A DNA stretch of 64,000 nt from assembly GCA_920105625.2 (NCBI GenBank), contig OV050030.1, positions 195,047,887-195,111,886 of the forward strand, written 5' to 3'. Below, piece after piece: positions 11,406-24,600 of the stretch; the first letter of the stretch is position 1, and each line of letters begins with the position of its first letter. The translations under genes and the position numbers were made by a program. This DNA comes from Clusia tigrina. Taxonomy: Eukaryota; Arthropoda; Insecta; Diptera; Clusiidae. The notes under the pieces were generated by a model that saw only the letters and a list, made by a program, of their open reading frames with translations, had not been told where the DNA came from and did no database searches.

Positions 11406-13404
11406 CAGTCGGGGTCTCAGTCGGGGTCGCAGCCTCAGTCAGCGTCTCTGTAGGCGTCTCAGTTCGTTGCCGCTGTCGATTGGGGGGGTCTGCTGCCTTC
11501 TTTATGCCTACCCCTACCTGCCTCAGTCGACTTTTCAGTCGGCGTCGCAGCCTCTGTCAGCGTCTCTGTTGGCGTCTCAGTCGTTGCCGCTGTCGATTGG
11601 CGGTTGCTGCTGCCTTCGCTATGCCTATATCTACCCCTATCAGTAGGCGTCTCAGCCGGCGTCGCCGCCTCTTTCAGCGTCTCTGTAGGCGTCTCAGTCG
11701 CTGCCGCTCTCGATTTGGGTTGAATGCTGCTGTCTCTATGCCTATATCTACTCCAATACTCGTATGCCTCAGTCGGCGTATGAATCGGCGTCGCAGCCTC
11801 TGTCATCGTTTCTGTAAGCGTCTCAGTCGCTGCCGCTGTCGATTGGGGGGTCTGCTGCCTTCTCTATGCCTATATATACCCCTATCTGCCTCATTCGGCG
11901 TTGCAGCCTCTGTCAGCGTCTCTGTAGGCGTCTCAGTCGCTGCCGCTGTCGATTTGGGGGGTATGCTGCCGTCTTTATGTTTATATCTACTCCTATATGC
12001 GTCAGCCGGCGTCTTAATCGGCGTCCCAGCCTCTGTCAGCATCTCTGTAGGCGTCTCAGTCGCTGTCGCTGTCGATTGGGAGGGTCTGCTGCCTTCTCTA
12101 TGGTTATATATCTACCCCTATCTGCCTCAGTCGGCGACTTAGTAGGCGTCGCAGCCTTTTTCAGCGTCTCTGTAGGCGTCTCAGTCGTTGCCGCTGTCGA
12201 TTGGGGGGTCTGCTGCCTTCTCTATGCCTATATCTACTCCAATCTGCCTCAGTCGGCGTCTCAGTCGGCATCGAAGCCTCTTTCAGCATCTCTGTAGGCG
12301 TCTCTGTAGGCATCTCTGTAGGCGTGTCAGTCGCTGCCGCTGTCGATTGGGGGGGGTCTATATCTACCCCTATCTGCCACAGTCGGCGTCTCAGTCGGCG
12401 TCCCAGCCTCTGTCAGCGCCTCTGTAGGCGTCTCAGTCGCTGCGCTGTCGATTGGGAGGGTCTGCTGCCTTCTCTATGCCTATATTACACCTATCTAACT
12501 CAGTCGGCATCTCAGCCGTCGTCGCAGCCTCTGTCAGCGTCACTGTAGGCGTCTCAGTCCGTGCCGCTGTCGATAGGGGGGTCTGCTGCCTTCTGTGTGC
12601 CTATAACTACCCCTATCTACCTCCTATATCCTATATCCGCCTATATCTGCCTCAGTAGACGCCTATCTGCCTCAGTAGGTGTCTCAGCCGGCGTCGCAGC
12701 CTCTGTCAGCGTCTCTGTAGGCGTCTCAGCCGTTGCCGTTGTCGATATGGGGGGGTGTGCTGCCGTTTCTATGTTTATATCTACTCCTATATGCGTCAGT
12801 CGGCGTATTAATCGGCGTCGTAGTCTCTGTCAGAGTCTCTGTAGGCGTCTCAGTCGCGGCCGCTGTTGATAGGGGGATCTGCTGCCTTCTCTGTGCCTAT
12901 AACTACCCCTATCTACCTCAGTCGGCGTCTCATTTGGCGTCGCAGCCTCTGTCAAAGTCTCTGTAGGCGTCTCATTCGCGGCCGCTGTTGATTTGGGGGG
13001 TCTGCTGCCTTCTCTATGCCTATATCTACCCCTATCTGAATCAGTCGGCGACTTAGTGGGCGTCGTAGCCTCTGGCAGCATCTCTGTAGGCGTCTCAGTC
13101 GCTGCCGCTGTCGATTGGGAGGGTCTGCTGCATTCTCTATGCCTATATTACCCCTTTCTAACTCAGTCGGCGTCTCAGTCGGCATCGCAGTCTCTGGCAA
13201 CGTATCTGTTGGCGTCTCAGTCCGTGCCGCTGTCGATAGGGGTGTCTTCTGCCTTCTTTGTGCCTATAACTACCCCTATCTACCTCAGACGGCGTCTCAT
13301 TTGGCGTCGCAGCCTCTGTCAGAGTCTCTGTAGGTGTCTCAGTCGCGGCCGCTGTTGATTTGGGGGTCTGTTGCCTTCTCTATGCCTATATCTACCCCTG
13401 CATC
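11406..13404. repeat. Satellite segment shared with 26.4-27.9 and 50.5-52.3 kb
   Basis: These are satellite monomers in an order that is also found, with indels, at about 26.4-27.9 kb and 50.5-52.3 kb. Examples are the monomers at 12188, 27207 and 51345, and those at 12733 and 51795. Three GCGGCCGC monomers occur at 12856, 12978 and 13344. No gene is seen here. Confidence 0.7.
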
Positions 13405-16400
13405 AGTCGGCGACTTAGTAGGCGTCGCAGCCTCTTTCAGCGTCTCTGTAGGCGTCTCAGTCGTTGCCGCTGTCGATTGGGGGGTCTGCTGCCTTCTCTA
13501 TTCCTATATCTACCCCTATCTGCCTCCGTCGGCGTCTCAATTGGCGTCGAAGCCTCTTTCAGCGTCTCTGTAGGCGTCTCAGTCGTTGCCGCTGCCGATT
13601 GGGGGGTCTGCTGCCTTCTCTATGCCTATATATACCCCTATCTGCCTCAGTCGGCGTCTCAGTCGGCAACGAAGCCTCTTTCACCATCTCTGTAGGCGTC
13701 TCTGTATGCGTGTCAGTCGCTGCCGCTGTCGATTGGGGGAGGGGTCCATAACTACCCCTATCTTCCACAGTCGGCGTCTCAGTCGGCGTCCCAGCCTCTG
13801 TCAGCGTCTCTGTAGGCGTCTCAGTCGCTGCCGCTGTCGATTGGGGGTCTGCTGCCTTCTTTATGCCTACACCTATCTGCCTCAGTCGATCTTTTAGTTG
13901 GCGTCCCAGCTTCTATCAGCGTCTCTGTAGGCGTCTCAGTCGCTGCTTTGTCGATTGGGAGGGTCTGCTGCCTTCTGTGTGCCTATAACTACCCCTATCT
14001 ACCTCCTATATCCTATATCCGCCTATATCTGCCTCAGTGGATGCCTATCTGCCTCAGTAGGCGTCTCAGCCGGCGTCGCAGCCTCTGTCAGCGTCTCTGT
14101 AGGCGTCTCAGCCGTTGTCGATATGGGGGGGTATGCTGTCGTCTCTATTTTTATATCTACTCCTATATGCGTCAGTCGGCGTATTAATCGGCGTCGTAGT
14201 CTCTGTCAGAGTCTCTGTAGGCGTCTCAGTCGCGGCCGCTGTTGATAGGGGGATCTGCTGCCTTCTCTGTGCCTATAACTACCCCTATCTACCTCCTATA
14301 TCCTATATCCGCCTATATCTGCCTCAGTAGATGCCTATCTGCCTCAGTAGGCGTCTCAGCCGGCGTCGCAGCCTCTGTCAGCGTCTCTGTAGGCGTCTCA
14401 GCCGTTGTCGATATGGGGGGGTATGCTGTCGTCTCTATTTTTATATCTACTCCTATATGCGTCAGTCGGCGTATTAATCAGCGTCGAAGCCTCTTTCAGA
14501 GTCTCTGTAGGCGTCTCAGTCGCTGCCGCTGTCGATTTGGGGGGTCTGCTGCCCTCTCTATGCCTATATCTACTCCTATCTGCCTCAGTCGGCGAATTAG
14601 TAGGCGTCGCAGCCTCTGGCAGCATCTCTGTAGGCGTCTCAGTCGCTGCCGCTGTCGATTGGGAGGGTCTGCTGCCTTCTCTATGCCTCTATTACCCCTA
14701 TCTAACTCAGTTGGCATCTCAATCGGCGTCGAAGCCTCTTTCAGCGTCTCTGTAAGCTTCTCTGTAGGCGTCTGAGTCGCTGCCGCTGTCGATTGGTGGG
14801 TCTGCTGCCTTTTCTATGCCTATATCTACCGCTCTCTGCTTCAGTCAGCGCCTCAGTCGGCGTCGCAGCCTCTGTCAGCGTCGCAGCCTATGTCAGCGTC
14901 TCGGTAGGCATCGCAGCTGTTGCCGCTGTCGCTTGGTGGGTCTGCTGCCTCTCTATGCCTATATCTACCTCTATCTGCCCCAGTCGGCGTCCCAGTCGGC
15001 GTCCCAGCCTCTGTCAGCGTCTCTGTAGGCGTCTCAGTCGCTGCCGCTGTCGATTGGGAGGGTCTGCTGCCTTCTCTATGCCTATATATACCCCTATCTG
15101 CCTCAGTCGGCGACTTAGTAGGCGTCGCAGCCTCTTTCAGCGTCTCTGTAGGCGAATCAGTCGTTGCCGCTGTCGATTGGGGGGTCTGCTGCCTTCTCTA
15201 TTCCTATATCTACCCCTATCTGCCTCCGTCGGCGTCTCAATCGGCGTCGAAGCCTCTTTCAGCGTCTCTGTAGGCGTCTCAATCGTTGCCGCTGCCGATT
15301 GGGGGGTCTGCTGCCTTCTCTATGCCTATATATACCCCTATCTGCCTCAGTCGGCGTCTCAGTCGGCAACGAAGCCTCTTTCACCATCTCTGTAGGCGTC
15401 TCTGTATGCGTGTCAGTCGCTGCCGCTGTCGATTGGGGGGGGTCCATATCTACCCCTATCTTCCACAGTCGGCGTCTCAGTCGGCGTCCCAGCCTCTGTC
15501 AGCGTTTCTGTAGGCGTCTCAGTCGCTGCCGCTGTCGATTGGGGGGTCTGCTGCCTTCTGTGTGTCTATAACTACCCCTATCTACCTCCTATATCCTATA
15601 TCCGCCTATATCTGCCTCAGTAGATGCCTATCTGCCTCAGTAGGCGTTTCAACCGGCGTCGCAGCCTCTGTCAGCGTCTCTGTAGGCGTCTCAGCCGTTG
15701 TCGATATGGGGGGGTATGCTGCCGTCTCTATTTTTATATCTACTCCTATATGCGTCAGTCGGCGTATTAATCGGCGTCGTAGTCTCTGTCAGAGTCTCTG
15801 TCAGAGTCTCTGTAGGCGTCTCAGTCGCGGCCGCTGTTGATAGGGGGATCTGCTGCCTGCTCTGTGCCTATAACTACCCCTATCTACCTCAGTCGGCGTC
15901 TCATTTGGCGTCGCAGCCTCTGTAAAAGTCTCTGTAGGCGTCTCATTCGCGGCCGCTGTTGATTTGGGGGGTCTGCTGCCTTCTCTATGCCTATATTACC
16001 CCTATCTAACTCAGTCGGCGTCTCAGTCGGCGTCGCAGCCTCTGTCAGCGTCTCTGTAGGGGTCTCAGTCGTTGCAGCTGATGGTAGGGGGTCTGCTACC
16101 TTCTCTATGCCTATATCTACTCCTATCTGCCTCCGTCGGCGTCTCAATCAGCGTCGAAGCCTCTTTCAGAGTCTCTGTAGGCGTCTCAGTCGCTGCCGCT
16201 GTCGATTTGGGGGGTCTGCTGCCCTCTCTATGCCTATATCTACTCCTATCTGCCTCAGTCAGCGCATTAGTAGGCGTCGCAGCCTCTGGCAGCATCTCTG
16301 TAGGCGTCTCAGTCGCTGCCGCTGTCGATTGGGAGGGTCTGCTGCCTTCTCTATGCCTCTATTAGCCCTATCTAACTCAGTTGGCGTCACAATCGGCGTC

Positions 16401-19400
16401 GAAACCTCTTTCAGCGTCTCTGTAAGCTTCTCTGTAGGCGTCTGAGTCGCTGCCGCTGTCGATTGGTGGGTCTGCTGCCTTTTCTATGCCTATATCTACC
16501 GCTCTCTGCTTCAGTCAGCGCCTCAGTCGGCGTCGCAGCCTCTGTCAGCGTCGCAGCCTATGTCAGCGTCTCGGTAGGCATCGCAGCTGTTGCCGCTGTC
16601 GCTTGGTGGGTCTGCTGCCTCTCTATGCCTATATCTACCTCTATCTGCCCCAGTCGGCGTCCCAGTCGGCGTCCCAGCCTCTGTCAGCGTCTCTGTAGGC
16701 GTCTCAGTCGCTGCCGCTGTCGATTGGGAGGGTCTGCTGCCTTCTCTATGCCTATATATACCCCTATCTGCCTCAGTCGGCGACTTAGTAGGCGTCGTAG
16801 CCTCTTTCAGCGTCTCTGTAGGCGAATCAGTCGTTGCCGCTGTCGATTGGGGGGTCTGCTGCCTTCTCTATTCCTATATCTACCCCTATCTGCCTCCGTC
16901 GGCGTCTCAATCGGCGTCGAAGCCTCTTTCAGCGTCTCTGTAGGCGTCTCAATCGTTGCCGCTGCCGATTGGGGGGTCTGCTGCCTTCTCTATGCCTATA
17001 TATACCCCTATCTGCCTCAGTCGGCGTCTCAGTCGGCAACGAAGCCTCTTTCACCATCTCTGTAGGCGTCTCTGTATGCGTGTCAGTCGCTGCCGCTGTC
17101 GATTGGGGGGGGTCCATATCTACCCCTATCTTCCACAGTCGGCGTCTCAGTCGGCGTCCCAGCCTCTGTCAGCGTTTCTGTAGGCGTCTCAGTCGCTGCC
17201 GCTGTCGATTGGGGGGTCTGCTGCCTTCTGTGTGTCTATAACTACCCCTATCTACCTCCTATATCCTATATCCGCCTATATCTGCCTCAGTAGATGCCTA
17301 TCTGCCTCAGTAGGCGTCTCAACCGGCGTCGCAGCCTCTGTCAGCGTCTCTGTAGGCGTCTCAGCCGTTGTCGATATGGGGGGGTATGCTGCCGTCTCTA
17401 TTTTTATATCTACTCCTATATGCGTCAGTCGGCGTATTAATCGGCGTCGTAGTCTCTGTCAGAGTCTCTGTCAGAGTCTCTGTAGGCGTCTCAGTCGCGG
17501 CCGCTGTTGATAGGGGGATCTGCTGCCTGCTCTGTGCCTATAACTACCCCTATCTACCTCAGTCGGCGTCTCATTTGGCGTCGCAGCCTCTGTAAAAGTC
17601 TCTGTAGGCGTCTCATTCGCGGCCGCTGTTGATTTGGGGGGTCTGCTGCCTTCTCTATGCCTATATTACCCCTATCTAACTCAGTCGGCGTCTCAGTCGG
17701 CGTCGCAGCCTCTGTCAGCGTCTCTGTAGGGGTCTCAGTCGTTGCAGCTGATGGTAGGGGGTCTGCTACCTTCTCTATGCCTATATCTACTCCTATCTGC
17801 CTCCGTCGGCGTCTCAATCAGCGTCGAAGCCTCTTTCAGAGTCTCTGTAGGCGTCTCAGTCGCTGCCGCTGTCGATTTGGGGGGTCTGCTGCCTTCTCTA
17901 TGCCTATATCTACTCCTATCTGCCTCAGTCAGCGAATTAGTAGGCGTCGCAGCCTCTGGCAGCATCTCTGTAGGCGTCTCAGTCGCTGCCGCTGTCGATT
18001 GGGAGGGTCTGCTGCCTTCTCTATGCCTCTATTAGCCCTATCTAACTCAGTTGGCGTCACAATCGGCGTCGAAACCTCTTTCAGCGTCTCTGTAAGCTTC
18101 TCTGTAGGCGTCTGAGTCGCTGCCGCTGTCGATTGGTGGGTCTGCTGCCTTTTCTATGCCTATATCTACCCCTCTCTGCCTCAGTCAGCGCCTCAGTCGG
18201 CGTCGCAGCCTCTGTCAGCGTCGCAGCCTCTGTCAGCGTCTCGGTAGGCATCGCAGCTGTTGCCGCTGTCGCTTGGTGGGTCTGCTGCCTCTCTATGCCT
18301 ATATCTACCTCTATCTGCCTCAGTCGGCGTCCCAGTCGGCGTCCCAGCCTCTGTCAGCGTCTCTGTAGGCGTCTCAGTCGCTGCCGCTGTCGATTAGGAG
18401 GGTCTGCTGCCTTCTCTATGCCTATATCTACCCCTATCTGCCTCAGTCGGCGACTTAGTAGGCGTCGCAGCCTCTTTCAGCGTCTCTGTAGGCGTCTCAG
18501 TCGTTGCCGCTGTCGATTGGGGGGTCTGCTGCCTTCTCTATTCCTATATCTACCCCTATCTGCCTCCGTCGGCGTCTCAATTGGCGTCGAAGCCTCTTTC
18601 AGCGTCTCTGTAGGCGTCTCAGTCGTTGCCGCTGCCGATTGGGGGGTCTGCTGCCTTCTCTATGCCTATATATACCCCTATCTGCCTCAGTCGGCGTCTC
18701 AGTCGGCAACGAAGCCTCTTTCACCATCTCTGTAGGCGTCTCTGTATGCGTGTCAGTCGCTGCCGCTGTCGATTGGGGGAGGGGTCCATAACTACCCCTA
18801 TCTTCCACAGTCGGCGTCTCAGTCGGCGTCCCAGCCTCTGTCAGCGTCTCTGTAGGCGTCTCAGTCGCTGCCGCTGTCGATTGGGGGTCTGCTGCCTTCT
18901 TTATGCCTACACCTATCTGCCTCAGTCGATCTTTTAGTTGGCGTCCCAGCTTCTATCAGCGTCTCTGTAGGCGTCTCAGTCGCTGCTTTGTCGATTGGGA
19001 GGGTCTGCTGCCTTCTGTGTGCCTATAACTACCCCTATCTACCTCCTATATCCTATATCCGCCTATATCTGCCTCAGTGGATGCCTATCTGCCTCAGTAG
19101 GCGTCTCAGCCGGCGTCGCAGCCTCTGTCAGCGTCTCTGTAGGCGTCTCAGCCGTTGTCGATATGGGGGGGTATGCTGTCGTCTCTATTTTTATATCTAC
19201 TCCTATATGCGTCAGTCGGCGTATTAATCGGCGTCGTAGTCTCTGTCAGAGTCTCTGTAGGCGTCTCAGTCGCGGCCGCTGTTGATAGGGGGATCTGCTG
19301 CCTTCTCTGTGCCTATAACTACCCCTATCTACCTCCTATATCCTATATCCGCCTATATCTGCCTCAGTAGATGCCTATCTGCCTCAGTAGGCGTCTCAGC

Positions 19401-21490
19401 CGGCGTCGCAGCCTCTGTCAGCGTCTCTGTAGGCGTCTCAGCCGTTGTCGATATGGGGGGGTATGCTGTCGTCTCTATTTTTATATCTACTCCTATATGC
19501 GTCAGTCGGCGTATTAATCAGCGTCGAAGCCTCTTTCAGAGTCTCTGTAGGCGTCTCAGTCGCTGCCGCTGTCGATTTGGGGGGTCTGCTGCCCTCTCTG
19601 TGCCTATATCTACTCCTATCTGCCTCAGTCGGCGAATTAGTAGGCGTCGCAGCCTCTGGCAGCATCTCTGTAGGCGTCTCAGTCGCTGCCGCTGTCGATT
19701 GGGAGGGTCTGCTGCCTTCTCTATGCCTCTATTACCCCTATCTAACTCAGTTGGCGTCTCAATCGGCGTCGAAGCCTCTTTCAGCGTCTCTGTAAGTTTC
19801 TCTGTAGGCGTCTGAGTCGCTGCCGCTGTCGATTGGTGGGTCTGCTGCCTTTTCTATGCCTATATCTACCGCTCTCTGCCTCAGTCAGCGCCTCAGTCGG
19901 CGTCGCAGCCTCTGTCAGCGTCGCAGCCTATGTCAGCGTCTCGGTAGGCATCGCAGCTGTTGCCGCTGTCGCTTGGTGGGTCTGCTGCCTCTCTATGCCT
20001 ATATCTACCTCTATCTGCCCCAGTCGGCGTCCCAGCCTCTGTCAGCGTCTCTGTAGGCGTCTCAGTCGCTGCCGCTGTCGATTGGGAGGGTCTGCTGCCT
20101 TCTCTATGCCTATATATACCCCTATCTGCCTCAGTCGGCGACTTAGTAGGCGTCGCTGCCTCTTTCAGCGTCTCTGTAGGCGTCTCAGTCGTTGCCGCTG
20201 TCGATTGGGGGGTCTGCTGCCTTCTCTATTCCTATATCTACCCCTATCTGCCTCCGTCGGCGTCTCAATCGGCGTCGAAGCCTCTTTCAGCGTCTCTGTA
20301 GGCGTCTCAGTCGTTGCCGCTGCCGATTGGGGGGTCTGCTGCCTTCTCTATGCCTATATATACCCCTATCTGCCTCAGTCGGCGTCTCAGTCGGCAACGA
20401 AGCCTCTTTCACCATCTCTGTAGGCGTCTCTGTATGCGTGTCAGTCGCTGCCGCTGTCGATTGGGGGGGGTCCATATCTACCCCTATCTTCCACAGTCGG
20501 CGTCTCAGTCGGCGTCCCAGCCTCTGTCAGCGTCTCTGTAGGCGTCTCAGTCGCTGCCGCTGTCGATTGGGGGGTCTGCTGCCTTCTGTGTGTCTATAAC
20601 TACCCCTATCTACCTCCTATATCCTATATCCGCCTATATCTGCCTCAGTAGATGCCTATCTGCCTCAGTAGGCGTCTCAACCGGCGTCGCAGCCTCTGTC
20701 AGCGTCTCTGTAGGCGTCTCAGCCGTTGTCGATATGGGGGGGTATGCTGCCGTCTCTATTTTTATATCTACTCCTATATGCGTCAGTCGGCGTATTAATC
20801 GGCGTCGTAGTCTCTGTCAGAGTCTCTGTCAGAGTCTCTGTAGGCGTCTCAGTCGCGGCCGCTGTTGATAGGGGGATCTGCTGCCTGCTCTGTGCCTATA
20901 ACTACCCCTATCTACCTCAGTCGGCGTCTCATTTGGCGTCGCAGCCTCTGTAAAAGTCTCTGTAGGCGTCTCATTCGCGGCCGCTGTTGATTTGGGGGGT
21001 CTGCTGCCTTCTCTATGCCTATATTACCCCTATCTAACTCAGTCGGCGTCTCAGTCGGCGTCGCAGCCTCTGTCAGCGTCTCTGTAGGGGTCTCAGTCGT
21101 TGCAGCTGATGGTAGGGGGTCTGCTACCTTCTCTATGCCTATATCTACTCCTATCTGCCTCCGTCGGCGTCTCAATCAGCGTCGAAGCCTCTTTCAGAGT
21201 CTCTGTAGGCGTCTCAGTCGCTGCCGCTGTCGATTTGGGGGGTCTGCTGCCCTCTCTATGCCTATATCTACTCCTATCTGCCTCAGTCAGCGAATTAGTA
21301 GGCGTCGCAGCCTCTGGCAGCATCTCTGTAGGCGTCTCAGTCGCTGCCGCTGTCGATTGGGAGGGTCTGCTGCCTTCTCTATGCCTCTATTAGCCCTATC
21401 TAACTCAGTTGGCGTCACAATCGGCGTCGAAACCTCTTTCAGCGTCTCTGTAAGCTTCTCTGTAGGCGTCTGAGTCGCTGCCGCTGTCGA
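13405..21490. repeat. Nested higher-order repeats: 5,040-bp pair containing 1,670-bp units
   Basis: About 13405-16460 matches about 18445-21490 at an offset of 5,040 bp, dropping to 5,028 after one 12-bp unit is lost near 20020. Inside, 14793-16462 is followed by a nearly identical copy at 16463-18132 (1,670 bp), and the same start recurs at 18133, 19833 and 21491. By eye I find only isolated substitutions between the 1,670-bp copies, for example near 15127/16797, 15650/17320 and 16262/17932. This is recent amplification by unequal exchange. Confidence 0.82.
14001..14060 (+). repeat. AT-rich insertion variant of the monomer (example)
   Basis: In this variant ATCTACCTC is followed by a stutter of CCTATAT and a duplicated CTGCCTCAGTRGATGCCTAT, lengthening the monomer by about 50-60 bp. 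Equivalent variants lie near 3911, 5811, 12620, 14291, 15582, 17252, 19041, 19331, 20612 and 51682, so the variant is useful for tracing duplications. Confidence 0.75.
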
Positions 21491-21634
21491 TTGGTGGGTC
21501 TGCTGCCTTTTCTATGCCTATATCTACCCCTCTCTGCCTCAGTCAGCGCCTCAGTCGGCGTCGCAGCCTCTGTCAGCGTCGCAGCCTCTGTCAGCGTCTC
21601 GGTAGGCATCGCAGCTGTTGCCGCTGTCGCTTGG

Positions 21635-24600
21635 TGGGTCTGCTGCCTCTCTATGCCTATATCTACCTCTATCTGCCTCAGTCGGCGTCCCAGTCGGCGT
21701 CCCAGCCTCTGTCAGCGTCTCTGTAGGCGTCTCAGTCGCTGCCGCTGTCGATTAGGAGGGTCTGCTGCCTTCTCTATGCCTATATCTACCCCTATCTGCC
21801 TCAGTCGGCGACTTAGTAGGCGTCGCAGCCTCTTTCAGCGTCTCTGTAGGCGTCTCAGTCGTTGCCGCTGTCGATTGGGGGGTCTGCTGCCTTCTCTATT
21901 CCTATATCTACCCCTATCTGCCTCCGTCGGCGTCTCAATCAGCGTCGAAGCCTTATTCAGCGTCTCTGTAGGCGTCTCAGTCGTTGCCGCTGTCGATTGG
22001 GGGGTCTGCTGCATTCTCTATGCCTATATCTACCCCTATCTGCCTCAGTCGGCGTCTCAGTCGGCATCGAAGCCTCTTTCAGCATCTCTGTAAGCGTCTC
22101 TGTATGCGTGTCAGTCGCTGCCGCTGTCGATTGGGGGGGTCTATATCTACCCCTATCTGCCACAGTCGGCGTCTCAGTCGGCGTCCCAGCCTCTGTCAGC
22201 GTCTCTGTAGACGTCTCAGTCGCTGCCGCTGTCGATTGGGGGGTCTGCTGCCTTCTTTATGCCTACCCCTGTCTGCCTCAGTCGATTTTTTAGTCGGCGT
22301 CCCAGCCTCTATCAGCGTCTCTGTAGGCGTCTCAGTCGCTGCGTTGTCGATTGGGAGGGTCTGCTGCCTTCTCTGTGCCTATAACTACCCCTATCTACCT
22401 CAGTCGGCGTTTCAGTCGGCGTCGCAGCCTCTGTCAGCGTCTCTGTAGGCGTCTCAGTCGCTGCCGCTGTCGATTTGGGCGCTCTGCTGCCTTCTCTATG
22501 CCTATATCTACCCCTATCTGCCTCAGTCGGCATCTCAGTCGACATCGCAGCCTCTGTCAGCGTCTCTGTAGGCGTCTCAGTCGCTGCCGCTGTGGATTTG
22601 GGCACTCTGCTGCCTTCTCTATGCCTATATGTACCCCTATCTTCCTCAGTCGGCGTCGCAGCCTCTGTCAGAATCCCTGTAGGCGCCTCAGTCGCTGCCG
22701 CTGTCGATTTGGGCGCTCTGCTGCCTTCTCTATGCCCATATCAACCCCTATCTGCCTCAGTCGGCATCGCAGCCTCTATCAGCGTCTCTGTAGGCGTCTG
22801 AGTCGCTGCCGCTGTCGATTGGGGGGATCTACTGCCTTCTGTATGCCTATATCTACCCCTATCTGCCTCAGTAGGCGTCTCAGCCGGCGTCGCAGCCTCT
22901 GTCAGCGTCTCTGTCGGTGTCTCAGTCGCTGCCGCTGTCGATTTGGGGGGTATGCTGCCGTCTCTATGTTTATATCTACTCCTATATGCGTGAGTCGGCG
23001 TCTTAATCGGCGTCCCAGCCTCTGTCAGCATCTCTGTAGGCGTCTCAGTCCGTGCCGCTGTCGATTGGGAGGGTCTGCTGCCTTCTCTATGCCTATATTA
23101 CACCTATCTAACTCAGTCGGCGTCTCAGTCGGCATCGAAGCCTCCTCTTTCAGCATCTCTGTAGGCGTCTCTGTTGGGGTCTATGTAGGCGTCTCTGTAG
23201 GCATCTCTGTAGGCATCTCTGTAGGCGTCTCTATATGGAGGGTCTGCTGCCTTCTCTATGCCTATATTACACCTATCTAACGCAGTCGGCGTTTTAGTCG
23301 TCGTCGCAGCGTCTGTCAGCGTCTCTGTAGGCGTCTCAGTCCGTGCCTCTGTCGATAGGGGGGTCTGCTGCGTTCTCTGTGCCTATAACTACCCCTATCT
23401 ACCTCAGTCGGCATCTCAGTCGGCGTCGCAGCTTCTGTCAACGCCTCAGTCGCTGCCACTGTCGATTGGGAGTGTCTGCTGCCTTCTCTATGCCTATACT
23501 ACCCCTATCTAACATAGTCGGCGTCTCAATCGGCGTCGAAGCCTCTTTCAGCGTCACTGTAAGCTTCTCTGTAGGCGTCTCAGTCGCTGCCGCTGCCGAT
23601 TGGGGGGTCTGCCGCCATCTCTATGCCTATATCTACCCCTATCTGCCTCAGTCGGCGTCTCAGTCGGCGTCACAGCCTCTGTCAGCGTCAGTGTAGGCGT
23701 CTCAGTAGATGCCGCTGTCGATTGGGGGGTCTGCTGCCTTCTCTATGCCTAAATTTACCCCTATCTGCCTCCGTCGGCGTCTCAGTCGGCGTCTCAGTCG
23801 GCGTCGCAGCCTCTGTCAGTGTCTCTGTACGCGTCTCAGTCGCTGCCGCTGTCGATAGGGGGGTCTGCTGCCTTCTGTATGACTATATCTACCCCTATCT
23901 GCCTCCGTCGGCGTCGCAGCCTCTGTCAGCGTCTCTGTTGGCGTCTCAATCGTTGCCGCTGTCGATTGGCGGTTGCTGCTGCCTTCGCTATGCCTATATC
24001 TACCCCTATCTGCCTCAGTCGGTGTCTCAGTCAGCGTCAAAGACTCTTTCAGCGTCTCAGTAGGCGTCTCTGTAGACGTCTCTGTAGGCATCTCTGTAGG
24101 CGTCTCTGTATGCGTCTGTGTAGGCGTCTCTGTAGGCATGTCTGTAGGCGTCTCTGTAGGCGTCTCAGTCGCTGCCGCTGTCGATTGGGGGGTCTGCTGC
24201 CTTCTCTATGCCTTTACCTACCCCTATCTATCCTCAGTCAGCGTCTCTGTAGGCGTCTCAGTTCGTTGCCGCTGTCGATTGGGGGGTCTGCTGCATTCTC
24301 TCAGTCGCTGCCGCTGTCGATTGGGGGGTCTGGTGCCTTCTGTATACCTATACCTACACCTATCTGCCTCAGTAGGCGTCTCAGCCGGCGTCGCAGCCTC
24401 TTTCAGCGTCTCTGTAGGTGTCTCAGTCGCTGCCGCTCTCGATTTGGGGGGAATGCTGCCGTCTCTATGTTTATATCTACTCCTATACTCGTATGCCTCA
24501 GTCGGCGTCTTAATCGGCGTCGCATCCTCTGTCAGCGTTTCTGTAGGCGTCTCAGTCGCTGCCGCTGTCGATTGGGGTTCTGCTGCATTCTCTATGCCTA

